From assembly GCF_000317575.1 (NCBI RefSeq), contig NC_019748.1, positions 4,794,501 through 4,858,500 on the forward strand: 64,000 bases of DNA. The letters are read 5' to 3'. A program made the translations under genes and the position numbers. The DNA is from Stanieria cyanosphaera PCC 7437. GTDB lineage: Bacteria > Cyanobacteriota > Cyanobacteriia > Cyanobacteriales > Xenococcaceae. Positions 53,883 to 63,183 of this stretch are shown in pieces. Numbering within the stretch: the stretch's first letter is position 1; each line of letters starts with the position of its first letter. The notes beneath the pieces were generated by a model. That model saw only the letters and a program-made list of their open reading frames with translations. It was not told the origin of the DNA and searched no databases.

Positions 53883-56800
53883 TTAACTCATTTTTAAGCT
53901 GATAATTTGCCAAGGTTGAACTTGATAAGATTTAGGATGAGTCAAAGCAGAGGAATTAGATATTGATTGCTCCAAAAAATCAACTGGATATTTTATATTT
54001 AAATCTAAATCTCCTTGTAAATATAATTCGGTTGTTTTTCCATGACATTCATAACAACGTAAAATCAAATTTTTTGTTTCTCGATCTGGTTTGAGTGCCA
54101 TCAAAATTAAATTTTCTGCTGATAAATCTAAAAAACTTCCTACAGGAGATAATTGTTGTTCTTTTGAAGAAATAATATTTATATTAATTACCTGAAGCGG
54201 TATATTTAATTCGTAACTTTTATGAACGGTTCTTGCTAATTCCCAACTACCTATGTGAGGATAAATAGCATAAGTAAACTGGTGTATTCCTTTGTCTGCC
54301 GTAGGATCTGGCCATAAAGAACTACGAAGCAAGGTTAAACGTAATTGATCGCTTTGACTATCGTAACCATATTTACAGTCATTAAGAAGGCTAACTCCAT
54401 AATTTTGATTAGAATCGGTTAAATCTGCCCATTTTAAAGCTGGTACTTCCCATTTTGCTTGTTCTACTTTGGTTTGAGGCTCGGTAGCACGTGCGATCGC
54501 ACCGCAAGCAATTTCATAAGTAGCATAATCACTGGTTAGATTAAAAGGAAAAGCAGCTTTGACAACTACCTGAGTTTCTTGCCAGTTTACTACATTAGTG
54601 ATTTTTAGAGAAGGAGAATTGGTTTGCAGAAGATAATCTTGAGTAAATTCTGATGAACCTAATTTTCTGATTACTCGTAGACGTTGTTGTATTGTTCCGT
54701 AGTCTAACCATTCAATCGCAATTAATTCTGCAGGTGGTAAGGGATATTGTTGATAATTAGGATCGATATCCCAAGCATCCCAATATTGTCCTCGATCGCG
54801 ATAAGCTTGTAGTTGATTTCCTGCACCTTGGAGTATTTCTTTTTGATTAGTCTTGTCAAACAGACTATCTAAATCTCCTGTGGTGGGATTGACTTTTACT
54901 TTCAGGTATTGATTTTCAAGAATAAAATGATTCGGAAATGAATTTGCATGAGTGACTTCACTAGCAACTAACCAAAACAGACGATAACCAACCGAAGGAA
55001 TTGCCTCTGCTAGAAATAATAATTGATTGTCGCAACTAAGTTGAGAAGGCAGTTTATTTCCTTGTAAGTCGTATACTTCCCAATTAGATTTAGTCGCAGC
55101 AATACTAACAACTTCATCTCGCTGCCAATTAAGAGAGTTAAAAACCACAATTGGTTTTGCATTAGGTTGAGGCGGTGCAGGTAATTTGATTTGAGACGCG
55201 ATCGCACTTAAAGCTTGTTTAAGGATGGTTTCCCCTATTTCTATTGCTGCTTGCCAATCTCGATTTGCTTCTGCAAATACTTCAGGAATCGATGTTCCAG
55301 GTAAAATGTCGTGGAATTGATTGAATAAAACTTTTTTCCAAGCAATCTCAATTAATGATTGCCAGGGTTGACTATTGACAAAATTTGGGTTACTATCTAG
55401 ATAATGGGAAAGTGTGCCGCAATCGAACCTGTTCTCATTAATGGTACTTGCGAGAGTTGCAAACAATTCTGCTTGATAAAGTAATCCTTCACAATAACGA
55501 TTAAACTTTTTCTGATCAGAGTGGGTAGTATAGCAACCACGATGAAGTTCCAGATATAATTCATCCTGCCAAGTTGGAAGAGAAAGCTTGGTTTGGTTGA
55601 TTTTGGCTAGATATTGAGAGGCAGTAGTAAATTGAATTCGAGGAAAGAAAGGAGAATTATTCCACTTTGCTGCTACTTCTAACATATCTTTAGTAGGGCC
55701 TCCTCCATGATCACCCACTCCAGGTAACCAAAAGATATCTTGCAATCCTGTTTGAGATTCCCATTCAACTGCATAATTAGTCATGGTGATGGGATTAGTA
55801 TCCATTACACCTGTAACATTAGGAGGAGACATCAAGGTTAATAATTTGGTGCCGTCAGGAGATTCCCACCAAAAACAACCATAAGGAAATTTAGTTGTAT
55901 CATTCCAATGCAACTTACCTGTCACAAAGTAATCGATGCCAGCACCTTTAAGAATTTGAGGTAACTGCCAACTAAAACCAAAACTATCAGGTAACCAAGC
56001 AATTGTAGCAATTTGTTCAAACTTTTCTGCTAGATATTTTTGACCATAAAATAGTTGACGAATAATCGATTCACCACTGATTAAATTAACATCGGGTTCT
56101 ACCCACATTCCTCCTAAAATTTCCCATTTTCCTAGCTTAATTGCTTTTTTAAGCTCTGAAAATAGCTCTGGTCGATTTTGCTCAATCCATTTATAAAGAG
56201 CAGAAGTAGTATGACCAAAAGTAAGATTAGGAAACTGTTGTTGTAAATTTAAAACAGATTGAAAAGTTCTTTCGGCAACTTGATAAGTTTCATTTGTAGT
56301 CCATAACCAAGCCATGTCTAAATGAGCATGACCAAGAGGATAAAAACAACGTTGTTTAATATTTTTAGCTAAAGGTAATAATCGCTGACGTAAATGATTG
56401 AGATGGCGATTAAACTCCTCAGCATCAAGAACTAAATTCCATTTTATTTTTTCAATTTCGCTAGCGAGTACAATTAATTTTTCTGGTTCAAATTGATTTA
56501 AATATTTAGAGAGAATAGATAATTCGGTTGCTACAAAACCAGGATCGATTTGATTATAATTACTCTCATAAACACAATGCGATCGCATTAATGCACCAAT
56601 GTCATGTCCTGGACTAATTAAGCGAATAGCAATTACAAATTCTTCACCAGGTTGAGCATTATTAGTTAATAAAATTCTAGTAGAAGAATCAAACAAGTCT
56701 CCTTGTTGAACCAACTTTCCGTTAACAAAAATTTGGGCATCTTCTGCCCACCAAGTTAGAACTAAACGCAAATTTAATCCTGTTACAGGATAGTTTTGTA

Positions 56801-57044
56801 GATGTTCAGGAACAATAATTTTTTGAGCTAACCAATAAATTTTACGTCCTTTTTCCCAAACAATATATCTTCGCTCATTGAGTACAATATTTTGCCATTC
56901 ATTTAAATTTAATGCTATTAAGTTCTCTGACTCAAATGCAAAATCAAAATTTGTATAATGCCAATTATTTTGAAGATCAATTTTAGTCAAGGCTGATAAT
57001 CTTTGTACAATTTGAGTGATTTGAGCAATTAGAAAATCAGACAT
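53883..57044 (-). CDS. Alpha-mannosidase (GH38)
   Basis: A 1053-residue GH38 retaining mannosidase. The N-terminal third is a beta sandwich (YPVTGLNLRLVLTWWAEDAQ, IFVNGKLVQQGDLF), the middle is the catalytic barrel with PLGHAHLDMAWLWTTNE (zinc His/Asp), WVEPDVNLISGESIIRQLF (nucleophile region), WLPDSFGFSWQLPQIL and FHDILPGTS, and the end has the GH38 C-terminal sandwich (NQYLKVKVNPTTGDLDSLFD). No signal peptide, so probably cytoplasmic, acting on internal mannosyl compounds. ATG at 57044. Confidence 0.92.
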   Translation of the reverse strand: MSDFLIAQITQIVQRLSALTKIDLQNNWHYTNFDFAFESENLIALNLNEWQNIVLNERRYIVWEKGRKIYWLAQKIIVPEHLQNYPVTGLNLRLVLTWWAEDAQIFVNGKLVQQGDLFDSSTRILLTNNAQPGEEFVIAIRLISPGHDIGALMRSHCVYESNYNQIDPGFVATELSILSKYLNQFEPEKLIVLASEIEKIKWNLVLDAEEFNRHLNHLRQRLLPLAKNIKQRCFYPLGHAHLDMAWLWTTNETYQVAERTFQSVLNLQQQFPNLTFGHTTSALYKWIEQNRPELFSELKKAIKLGKWEILGGMWVEPDVNLISGESIIRQLFYGQKYLAEKFEQIATIAWLPDSFGFSWQLPQILKGAGIDYFVTGKLHWNDTTKFPYGCFWWESPDGTKLLTLMSPPNVTGVMDTNPITMTNYAVEWESQTGLQDIFWLPGVGDHGGGPTKDMLEVAAKWNNSPFFPRIQFTTASQYLAKINQTKLSLPTWQDELYLELHRGCYTTHSDQKKFNRYCEGLLYQAELFATLASTINENRFDCGTLSHYLDSNPNFVNSQPWQSLIEIAWKKVLFNQFHDILPGTSIPEVFAEANRDWQAAIEIGETILKQALSAIASQIKLPAPPQPNAKPIVVFNSLNWQRDEVVSIAATKSNWEVYDLQGNKLPSQLSCDNQLLFLAEAIPSVGYRLFWLVASEVTHANSFPNHFILENQYLKVKVNPTTGDLDSLFDKTNQKEILQGAGNQLQAYRDRGQYWDAWDIDPNYQQYPLPPAELIAIEWLDYGTIQQRLRVIRKLGSSEFTQDYLLQTNSPSLKITNVVNWQETQVVVKAAFPFNLTSDYATYEIACGAIARATEPQTKVEQAKWEVPALKWADLTDSNQNYGVSLLNDCKYGYDSQSDQLRLTLLRSSLWPDPTADKGIHQFTYAIYPHIGSWELARTVHKSYELNIPLQVININIISSKEQQLSPVGSFLDLSAENLILMALKPDRETKNLILRCYECHGKTTELYLQGDLDLNIKYPVDFLEQSISNSSALTHPKSYQVQPWQIISLKMS

Positions 57045-57557
57045 AATTAATTATAAAAATTGTGCTTGATTAACAATTTTACTTTCAACTCAACAATATT
57101 TTGTTATCTACCATAATCTTGAAGAAGATACTTGTTAATACGCGATCGCTAACAATAATTTGATGTAATTGTAAGATATAGGGATTGAATTAAGTTCGTT
57201 TACATAATGACATTAAATATAAATTAAGTAATAAAATTTTATTTTATGGTAATAATCCTTTGATTTCAAATAATTATCTTTACTTAGTAAAATCAAACAA
57301 TTAAAAATACTATAATTTCTTAATTTTTAATATCAAATTGTTAAATTTATGCTCCGAATAAATTTATGTGCTGGTTGTGCAGGGCTAATATGAAATACTT
57401 TAAAATTTGCTACAGATGAAAAGTAGAGGAAGTAGGAGTATTAATTTGTAGCGTTCATGTTTGGATTTTATATAAACTTCTACCCAAGATTTGCAACAAA
57501 AAAAAATAAGCTCTTTCTAATTAATTATTAAAATAAACTTAGTTATTCAAAAAAAAT
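57045..57557. other. 513-base gap
   Basis: Very AT-rich; holds a TIR repeat (57388-57473), one GCGATCGC site (57141) and the promoter region of the mannosidase gene. No reading frame of note was found on either strand. Confidence 0.5.
57388..57473. mobile_element. Small TIR repeat, copy 2
   Basis: Left edge ATATGAAATACTTTAAAATT leading to TGCTACAG; right edge TGTAGCGTTC through GATTTTATAT. Related to the 120-base copy at 32802 but shorter and more diverged. Confidence 0.4.
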
Positions 57558-57674
57558 TTATTTCTCTTTATCTCCAAAACTTGCCATACCTTGAAATAAC
57601 ATTATTAAACCAGCAATAACAATAAATAACGCTAACCCACCAAACAATAAATCTAACGATTGATAATTCTCCAT
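57558..57674 (-). CDS. Tiny single-helix membrane protein (38 residues)
   Basis: An ATG-started frame MENYQSLDLLFGGLALFIVI followed by AGLIMLFQGMASFGDKEK. One transmembrane helix (about 9-28) with a polar end on each side, in the manner of small photosynthetic-complex subunits, though it matches none of those I know (not PetN, PetM, PsbX or Psb30). AAGAGG lies close to the ATG. Convergence of codon choice and the ribosome site make a real gene likely. Confidence 0.6.
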   Translation of the reverse strand: MENYQSLDLLFGGLALFIVIAGLIMLFQGMASFGDKEK

Positions 57675-57737
57675 TTGCCTCTTTTGATTAAATCTATAAC
57701 AATATGTAAAGCAATTTATTTTTTAGTTAATCTGATT

Positions 57738-57992
57738 ATGTTTAAAGTAGTTTATCAAAATAGCGAGCAAGAGTTTGAGCGTTGGACAGAAGCTCTAGAT
57801 TATGCTAAAGCCTTAATTCCTAATTGTAAAAGCTTATTTGCAGATATTCGGATTTATCACGAAAAAGAACTAATTTGGATTTACAGCCGTTCTCATAAAT
57901 ATCCACAGTATATCGGTGCTGGAACTTATGATAGATTAGCCCGTTTGTTTATTTTAGAAACAATGGAGGAAGAAGAGGAGAAAAGGAGATAA
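57738..57992 (+). CDS. Small hypothetical protein
   Basis: An 84-residue soluble protein, MFKVVYQNSEQEFERWTEAL onwards, with two helices and several strands and a C-terminal acidic/basic run (MEEEEEKRR). It is not recognised. A longer frame starting upstream at 57660 is open, but ATG 57738 gives a compact protein and I prefer it. It lies divergent to the tiny membrane protein at 57558. Confidence 0.55.
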   Translation: MFKVVYQNSEQEFERWTEALDYAKALIPNCKSLFADIRIYHEKELIWIYSRSHKYPQYIGAGTYDRLARLFILETMEEEEEKRR

Positions 57993-58053
57993 CAAGAAAC
58001 CTAGTCTTATTATTAATTACTCTTCGTTACTCCTCTGCTCCTTCGTTAGTCTT

Positions 58054-59112
58054 TTAAGCGATCGCCATAGGTGATTCTGCCCAACGTCCCATGACTTTAG
58101 CCATTACTTCCAACTCTTGCATTAAATGGTCAAAACGTTCGGGAGTAAGAGATTGAGGGCCATCGGAAAGAGCCTTAGCTGGGTTGGGATGTACTTCGAT
58201 CATCAAAGAATCAGTTCCTGCTGCGATCGCAGCTTTTGCCATATCGGGAACATATTCTGCTTTACCCGTACCATGACTAGGATCGATCATTACTGGTAAA
58301 TGAGTCAAAGAACGAAGAACAGGTAAAACTGACAAATCGAGGGTATTACGAACATAATGCAGATCAAAAGTACGAATACCTCGTTCACAAAGAATAACGT
58401 TAGGATTACCTGCTGCCAAAATATATTCAGCTGCCATCAACCATTCATCGATAGTAGCAGACATACCGCGTTTTAATAATACGGGTTTATTTTGCGCTCC
58501 GACTTTTTTTAACAGGGCAAAATTTTGCATATTTCTTGCCCCTACTTGAACAACATCGGCGACTTCTGCTATTTTTTCCAAATCAGCAGCATCCATTACT
58601 TCCGTAATAATTCCTAAACCAGTCGCTTCTCTAGCTGCTGCCAACAATTCCAAAGCACTTTCACCATGTCCTTGGAAGGCATAAGGAGAGGTGCGAGGTT
58701 TATACGCTCCTCCTCTCAAAAACTTTGCTCCTGCTGCCTTGACTCGTTTGGCTGTTTCAACGATCATACCTTCGTTTTCAACCGAACAAGGGCCAGCTAC
58801 AACTACGACAGGATGATTCTTGCCAAAACTTACTGCACCATCGGGAGTTGGAACAATGACTTGACTTGATTCTCCATTACGAAATTCTAGACTAGCTCGC
58901 TTAAAAGGTTTTTCTACACGTAATACCTCTTCAATCCAAGGGCTAATTTCTTGTATTTGTAAAGGATCTAAAGAAGCTGTATCACCTACTAATCCGATCA
59001 CTACTTTATGTTTACCAATAATTTTTTCTGGTGTTAGTCCCCATTCTTGGAGTTCGGTGCTGACACGTTCTATTTCCAATTCTGGAGAACCAACTTTCAT
59101 TACGACAATCAT
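58054..59112 (-). CDS. aroF: 3-deoxy-7-phosphoheptulonate synthase (type I beta)
   Basis: A 352-residue DAHP synthase joining phosphoenolpyruvate and erythrose-4-phosphate, the first shikimate step. An N-terminal ferredoxin-like regulatory domain (1-75; KVVIGLVGDTASLDP) precedes the barrel with VAGPCSVENEGM, GAKFLRGGAYKPRTSPYAFQG, NKPVLLKRGM and PVMIDPSHGTGKAEYVPDMA (metal His). This resembles the type I-beta enzymes of Thermotoga and Bacillus, whose extra domain mediates feedback inhibition. ATG 59112 has AAGGA eight bases before. Confidence 0.92.
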   Translation of the reverse strand: MIVVMKVGSPELEIERVSTELQEWGLTPEKIIGKHKVVIGLVGDTASLDPLQIQEISPWIEEVLRVEKPFKRASLEFRNGESSQVIVPTPDGAVSFGKNHPVVVVAGPCSVENEGMIVETAKRVKAAGAKFLRGGAYKPRTSPYAFQGHGESALELLAAAREATGLGIITEVMDAADLEKIAEVADVVQVGARNMQNFALLKKVGAQNKPVLLKRGMSATIDEWLMAAEYILAAGNPNVILCERGIRTFDLHYVRNTLDLSVLPVLRSLTHLPVMIDPSHGTGKAEYVPDMAKAAIAAGTDSLMIEVHPNPAKALSDGPQSLTPERFDHLMQELEVMAKVMGRWAESPMAIA

Positions 59113-59288
59113 ATCTAAGTTCCTTAAGGATGAAGACGACCAAAAAACGATGAATTATGAAGATGAAGCCCGAATTTTGAAGTATTTGTTTTGATCATTC
59201 AACTTTTAGGATTCTCGATTCATCGCTTCACTATAGAAGACATGGTAGTCATTTTTCAGTTGGAATTGGAGGATTAAGCTCAATAAAA

Positions 59289-59756
59289 TTAATCTTCTTG
59301 GGTAGTTTTCCGCGAAGCTTGCCAAGCAGCAATTGTTCGTTGCCAATTAATTTTAAACTCTTCTATTCCTAACCAAGTACCTGTGCGTTTTTCATCCCAA
59401 GAAGCAGAAAGAATGCCGTAACTTAAACCAATCATTCCGATCCCAAAAAAGCTAATGCTAACGATTAGAGGAACAAAGGAAGGCAATTCTAATAAATCAT
59501 TAGTTTTTACCACGTAAAAAAGCACAAAGGACAACATTCCCAAACCAGTGGGAACAGTACAGAACATAGCCATTCGGCGAGCCATGCGCTTACTCACTGC
59601 ATTAGGAATAGCTCCAATACTAGCTTCAGATTTAGTTGCTGTTTTGGGTGATTCCGCTACTGTATTATTTACAGCAGCAGGTTCTTTTTTGGGCTTTTTT
59701 TTCTTATTTTGACGGGGTTCAAAAGGAAGACGACCCCGTTTTGATTCAGAAGACAT
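59289..59756 (-). CDS. PAM68-like protein (DUF3464)
   Basis: A 155-residue membrane protein. The first 70 residues are basic and disordered (RGRLPFEPRQNKKKKPKKEP), then two transmembrane segments (about 75-92 and 103-122) with VSKRMARRMAMFCTVPTGLG at the start of the first. It matches the PAM68 family required for photosystem II assembly in plants and cyanobacteria. It follows rpsO by 18 bases and is probably cotranscribed with it, an arrangement I expect in other cyanobacteria. Confidence 0.88.
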   Translation of the reverse strand: MSSESKRGRLPFEPRQNKKKKPKKEPAAVNNTVAESPKTATKSEASIGAIPNAVSKRMARRMAMFCTVPTGLGMLSFVLFYVVKTNDLLELPSFVPLIVSISFFGIGMIGLSYGILSASWDEKRTGTWLGIEEFKINWQRTIAAWQASRKTTQED

Positions 59757-59774
59757 AATTTTTTAGGTAAATAA

Positions 59775-60044
59775 TTAACGGCGAATACCTAAACGAGCAA
59801 TTAGTTTTTGATAACGTTCTTGGTCTTTATTTTGAATGTAAGACAGGAGATTTCTACGACGACCAATCATTTTCAATAGTCCACGACGGGATGAGTGGTC
59901 TTTATCATTATTTTTAAGGTGTTGAGTTAGTTGATTAATTCTCTCGGTAAGAATCGCAACTTGTAAATCAGCAGAACCAGTATCGGTTTCATGAATTTGA
60001 TATTCGGACATCAATTCTTGTTTACGTTGTTGAGTTAAGCTCAT
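59775..60044 (-). CDS. rpsO: Ribosomal protein S15
   Basis: An 89-residue uS15: [60 protein letters not shown] and [11 protein letters not shown] are the full family sequence. It binds 16S rRNA of the small subunit's central domain. The frame is open to 60143, but the added 33 residues do not belong to S15, so I use ATG 60044. PAM68-like follows 18 bases on. Confidence 0.97.
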   Translation of the reverse strand: MSLTQQRKQELMSEYQIHETDTGSADLQVAILTERINQLTQHLKNNDKDHSSRRGLLKMIGRRRNLLSYIQNKDQERYQKLIARLGIRR

Positions 60045-60315
60045 AGTCTCAGTTAAGGTTTGTATAACACTGCAAACTACTATGTTACCATCGTTTTTTT
60101 GATAACTGGAGTGTTGAAGCGAGAAAAAATAGAATTTATGCAAAGGAAAGAGCAGTATTGGTTTCAGTCAAATTAAGACTTAGACTTTTCACCTCTTGTG
60201 TAGTCTATTTGTTCTAACATATTAATAAGTAATTAAATACTAATTTTTACCGATCTACCTTAACGTAATGATGATCAATTCAGTCTTCTGAGAACATATA
60301 AATAGGTTTAATATT

Positions 60316-60834
60316 ATGGTTCAAGAATTAATCGATCTCAGGCAAAGTATAGTTGAAGGACGCTATCAAGATGCACTGGAGATTGTTGATGAATTAGAAG
60401 GAATGGGCAAACAAGCAATTTTACGTAATCTTGAATCTTTTCTAGTTCGCCTCTTAATTCATTTAATTAAAAATCAAGTAGAAAAACGCTTAACAAATTC
60501 TTGGGCAGCTTCGATAAGTGATTCGGTCAGACAAATTAAAAAACTCAATTTAAAAGACAATAAAAAATCTTACTATATTGATCAAGATAACTGGTCTGAA
60601 TATTTAGAAGAAGCTTTTGAAGTAGCAATTTTAGAAGCTAGTATAGAAGTCTGTGGTGGTACATATACTCCTATTCAATTGGAAGAGATTGTCGACAAAG
60701 AACAAATTATCAAAACAGCGTCGTCTTTAATAAATTTTTCTTATCAATATTCAACTAAAGATTTATTGTCTGTTATTAGAGAATATTTTATTAATTTACC
60801 TGGAGGAAAAGAGTGGCTAGAAAGAAGAATATAA
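60316..60834 (+). CDS. DUF29 family protein
   Basis: A 172-residue all-helical protein. LRQSIVEGRYQDALEIVDEL followed by LEGMGKQAILRNLESFLVRL and LIHLIKNQVEK match DUF29, a family frequent in cyanobacteria and often near mobile or toxin-antitoxin loci. The function is unknown and no partner gene is next to it. Start ATG at 60316. Confidence 0.8.
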   Translation: MVQELIDLRQSIVEGRYQDALEIVDELEGMGKQAILRNLESFLVRLLIHLIKNQVEKRLTNSWAASISDSVRQIKKLNLKDNKKSYYIDQDNWSEYLEEAFEVAILEASIEVCGGTYTPIQLEEIVDKEQIIKTASSLINFSYQYSTKDLLSVIREYFINLPGGKEWLERRI

Positions 60835-60890
60835 AGTCTTATTATTTCCTTTTAAAATAGTAAAATTGAAGAAAACAATAAAAGTTAGTT

Positions 60891-62150
60891 TTATTTATTA
60901 ATTTGCTTCGCAGGCCCACAGCATAGGCGCAATGAGATATCATTTCCAGCTATCCAAGCAGTTGTCCAAGCATTTTGAAAGTTAAAACCACCTGTAACGG
61001 CATCAATGTCTAAAATTTCACCAGCAAAATAAAGTCCTGGACAGATTTTACTTTCCATAGTCTTAAAATTTATTTCTTTGAGATTAATACCTCCACATGT
61101 AACAAATTCTTCTTTAAATACTCCTTTACCTTTGATTTGATATTGTCCGCGAATAATTTCTTCTGTTAATTGATGCAGTTCTTTTTTACTTAATTCTGTC
61201 CAAGTTTTTTCTGGATTAATGTCAACGTAATTAACTAAATTGTGCCACAACCGTTTTGGTAATCCTACAGGACAATAATTTAAGATTTTTTTTCGAGAAT
61301 GAGTAGTTTTAGTTATTAGTAATTTTTCTTTAACGGTTTCCAAATTTTCTTGAGGTAACCAATTAATTTCTAAGGGAAGTTGATAATTATGTGCTGCTAA
61401 AATTCTAGCTCCCCAGGCAGATAATTTTAAAATGGCAGGGCCACTAACTCCCCAATGAGTAATTAGCAAAGCTCCTGTTTGTTCTAATTTATGTTTCTCT
61501 GAAGTTAATAAACGAACTCGAACAGAATCTACACTGACTCCTGCTAAATCTTGCAAACGACTATCTTTCAGATTAAAAGTAAACAAAGAAGGTACAGGAG
61601 ATTCAATAGTATGTCCTAAATTTTTTGCCCAAAGATAACCTAATCGATTGCTACCTGTTGCTATTAAAACGCAATTACATTTTAAAATTTCTCCATTTTT
61701 TAGCTCTATTTGAAATTGATTATCTGTGGGGTCTTTTCTAATGTTTTGAACAGCAACACCTGTTTTTAAAATTACTCCTACTTGTTTAGCTTCTTCAATT
61801 AAACAATTAACAATAGTTTCGGAATTATCTGTAATGGGAAACATTCGCCCATCGCTTTCTGTTTTTAATTTAACTCCCCGAGATTCAAACCAATTAATTG
61901 TATCTTTTGGTTGAAAACGAGCAAATGCACTCCGTAAAGCTTTTCCTCCCCTGGGATAATTTTGGATCAATTCAGCCAGATCAAAACAGTGATGAGTTAC
62001 ATTACATCTACCACCACCAGAAATTCTGACTTTTGCTAAAGGTTGACGAGCAGCTTCGAGTAAAGTAACTTTCAAATGAGGATTAGCCGTAGCACAAGCA
62101 ATGGCACCAAAAAATCCTGCTGCACCACCGCCAATTACTATTACATTCAT
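60891..62150 (-). CDS. HI0933/BaiN-type flavoprotein
   Basis: A 419-residue NAD(P)/FAD-dependent oxidoreductase. IVIGGGAAGFFGAIACA (FAD dinucleotide motif), VRISGGGRCNVTH, CVLIATGSNRLGYLWAKNLG, TGALLITHWGVSGPAILKLS and GLYFAGEILDIDAVTGGFNF are the family's blocks. Reaction unknown. The very end (CCGPAKQINK) is encoded by a GC-rich stretch at 60900-60930 that differs from the rest of the gene. It is followed upstream on its strand by a 57-residue membrane protein gene. Confidence 0.9.
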   Translation of the reverse strand: MNVIVIGGGAAGFFGAIACATANPHLKVTLLEAARQPLAKVRISGGGRCNVTHHCFDLAELIQNYPRGGKALRSAFARFQPKDTINWFESRGVKLKTESDGRMFPITDNSETIVNCLIEEAKQVGVILKTGVAVQNIRKDPTDNQFQIELKNGEILKCNCVLIATGSNRLGYLWAKNLGHTIESPVPSLFTFNLKDSRLQDLAGVSVDSVRVRLLTSEKHKLEQTGALLITHWGVSGPAILKLSAWGARILAAHNYQLPLEINWLPQENLETVKEKLLITKTTHSRKKILNYCPVGLPKRLWHNLVNYVDINPEKTWTELSKKELHQLTEEIIRGQYQIKGKGVFKEEFVTCGGINLKEINFKTMESKICPGLYFAGEILDIDAVTGGFNFQNAWTTAWIAGNDISLRLCCGPAKQINK

Positions 62151-62180
62151 GAGTTATTTGTTGAGAATACAAAATATTAA

Positions 62181-62354
62181 TTAAAATCTTCTAGTTTTGG
62201 CAATTCCCCAAGTTAAACCAGAACCAATAGTTATTAATAACAAGATTAAAATAATTCCTCCTGGTAAAAAAGAAAGAATCCCAAAGCCTCTAAGTAAATA
62301 GACTAGAGCAAAAGTTGCTGAAGAAATAATAAATGTTTTGAGAATTATAGACAT
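62181..62354 (-). CDS. Tiny two-helix membrane protein (57 residues)
   Basis: MSIILKTFIISSATFALVYL starts an ATG frame of 57 codons with two transmembrane helices (about 4-20 and 30-47) and a basic end (GIAKTRRF). The LRGFGILSFLPGGIILILLL linker and two-helix pattern resemble small conserved membrane proteins of cyanobacteria, but I cannot name the family. Located 31 bases upstream of the flavoprotein gene on the same strand. Confidence 0.6.
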   Translation of the reverse strand: MSIILKTFIISSATFALVYLLRGFGILSFLPGGIILILLLITIGSGLTWGIAKTRRF

Positions 62355-62482
62355 TACTTCTAATTAATCAAACTAAGATTTATGGTAGCAATTAGCTAAC
62401 TATAACAATCCTATTTAATTTGTGAATATCATTAATTTTTTTATTAAAAATTTATAAGTTAGGAAAAAACATCTAGATCTAT

Positions 62483-62512
62483 AAAAAAAAATTGAGGTCA
62501 TTTAATGACCTC
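62483..62512 (-). terminator. Rho-independent terminator of the secreted repeat protein
   Basis: On the minus strand GAGGTCATT pairs with AATGACCTC across a one- to five-base loop (62494-62512), followed by AATTTTTTTTT. It lies 45 bases after the stop of the gene at 62557. Confidence 0.9.
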
Positions 62513-62556
62513 GGTATAGCAGAGTAAAGAGAGTTTATGAATTTTCTGAACGAAAA

Positions 62557-62892
62557 TTAGTAAGGAAAAGCAGGAACTTCAAAGTCAGATTGGAATTGGT
62601 CAGCATTGTTATGAACGCCTTGATTAATTACGTTGCCTTCACCGACTGCAACACCAACGTTTTGACCAGCTTGAACAGAGGTTTGAATTTGAGGATCAAC
62701 GGAAAAACCTCCGATGCCAACTTGAGTTTGAGTTAAATCGTTAGAGACAGTTTGATCGACGATATTTCCGTAACCTTGAGTTAATGCGCTATTTGAACCA
62801 GCTTGAACGCTGTTTTGAGCTTGTTGGGCAAAAGCAGCTACGGGAGAAAGAGCTAAAGCAAGAGTGGAGATGATGAGAGCAGTTTTTTTCAT
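62557..62892 (-). CDS. Secreted protein with two 32-residue repeats
   Basis: A 111-residue protein. The signal peptide (MKKTALIISTLALALSPVAA, cleavage about residue 22 after AFA) is followed by two copies of a 32-residue unit: residues 26-57 and 70-101, both with Q-SVQAG-N at the start, GN at positions 18-19 and VxNQ/VDQ with Q-Q at the end. The N/Q/G-rich, regularly spaced composition resembles curlin-type beta-helix repeats, but the exact curlin motif is not proven. A strong terminator follows, so it is a separate transcript. Confidence 0.75.
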   Translation of the reverse strand: MKKTALIISTLALALSPVAAFAQQAQNSVQAGSNSALTQGYGNIVDQTVSNDLTQTQVGIGGFSVDPQIQTSVQAGQNVGVAVGEGNVINQGVHNNADQFQSDFEVPAFPY

Positions 62893-63001
62893 TTTTCTAG
62901 ACCTCTAAGGTAATTAATTTTTTATCTTCACTCTCTAGTTATGTCAGACTCAATCATTTTATGCAGCTAGAACCAAAAAAAATAAAATTGTTTTCTGGCA
63001 A

Positions 63002-63031
63002 GCTTCCTCATTCGATACAAAGCAAGGAAGC
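63002..63031. other. Small hairpin in the gap before the DUF2007-like gene
   Basis: GCTTCCT (63002-63008) pairs with AGGAAGC (63025-63031) with a 16-base loop. It may be a regulatory dyad or a weak terminator; no T-run follows. Confidence 0.3.
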
Positions 63032-63183
63032 ATAAAATCGGGAAGATTAGTTCAAAAAGGTGACCAGATTTTTTTTATTTTCTCTTTCCTTTAAAATAAA
63101 CTTAAATCACATCCAATTTATCTATTAATATACGCATCATTAACCAATAACTTTTTAATTAGAGTTGAAATTCAGATAAAACC

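Noticed and set aside
60045-60143. A 33-codon extension of S15
   Set aside because: It is absent from the S15 family and lacks a ribosome site; the ATG at 60044 gives the standard 89-residue protein.
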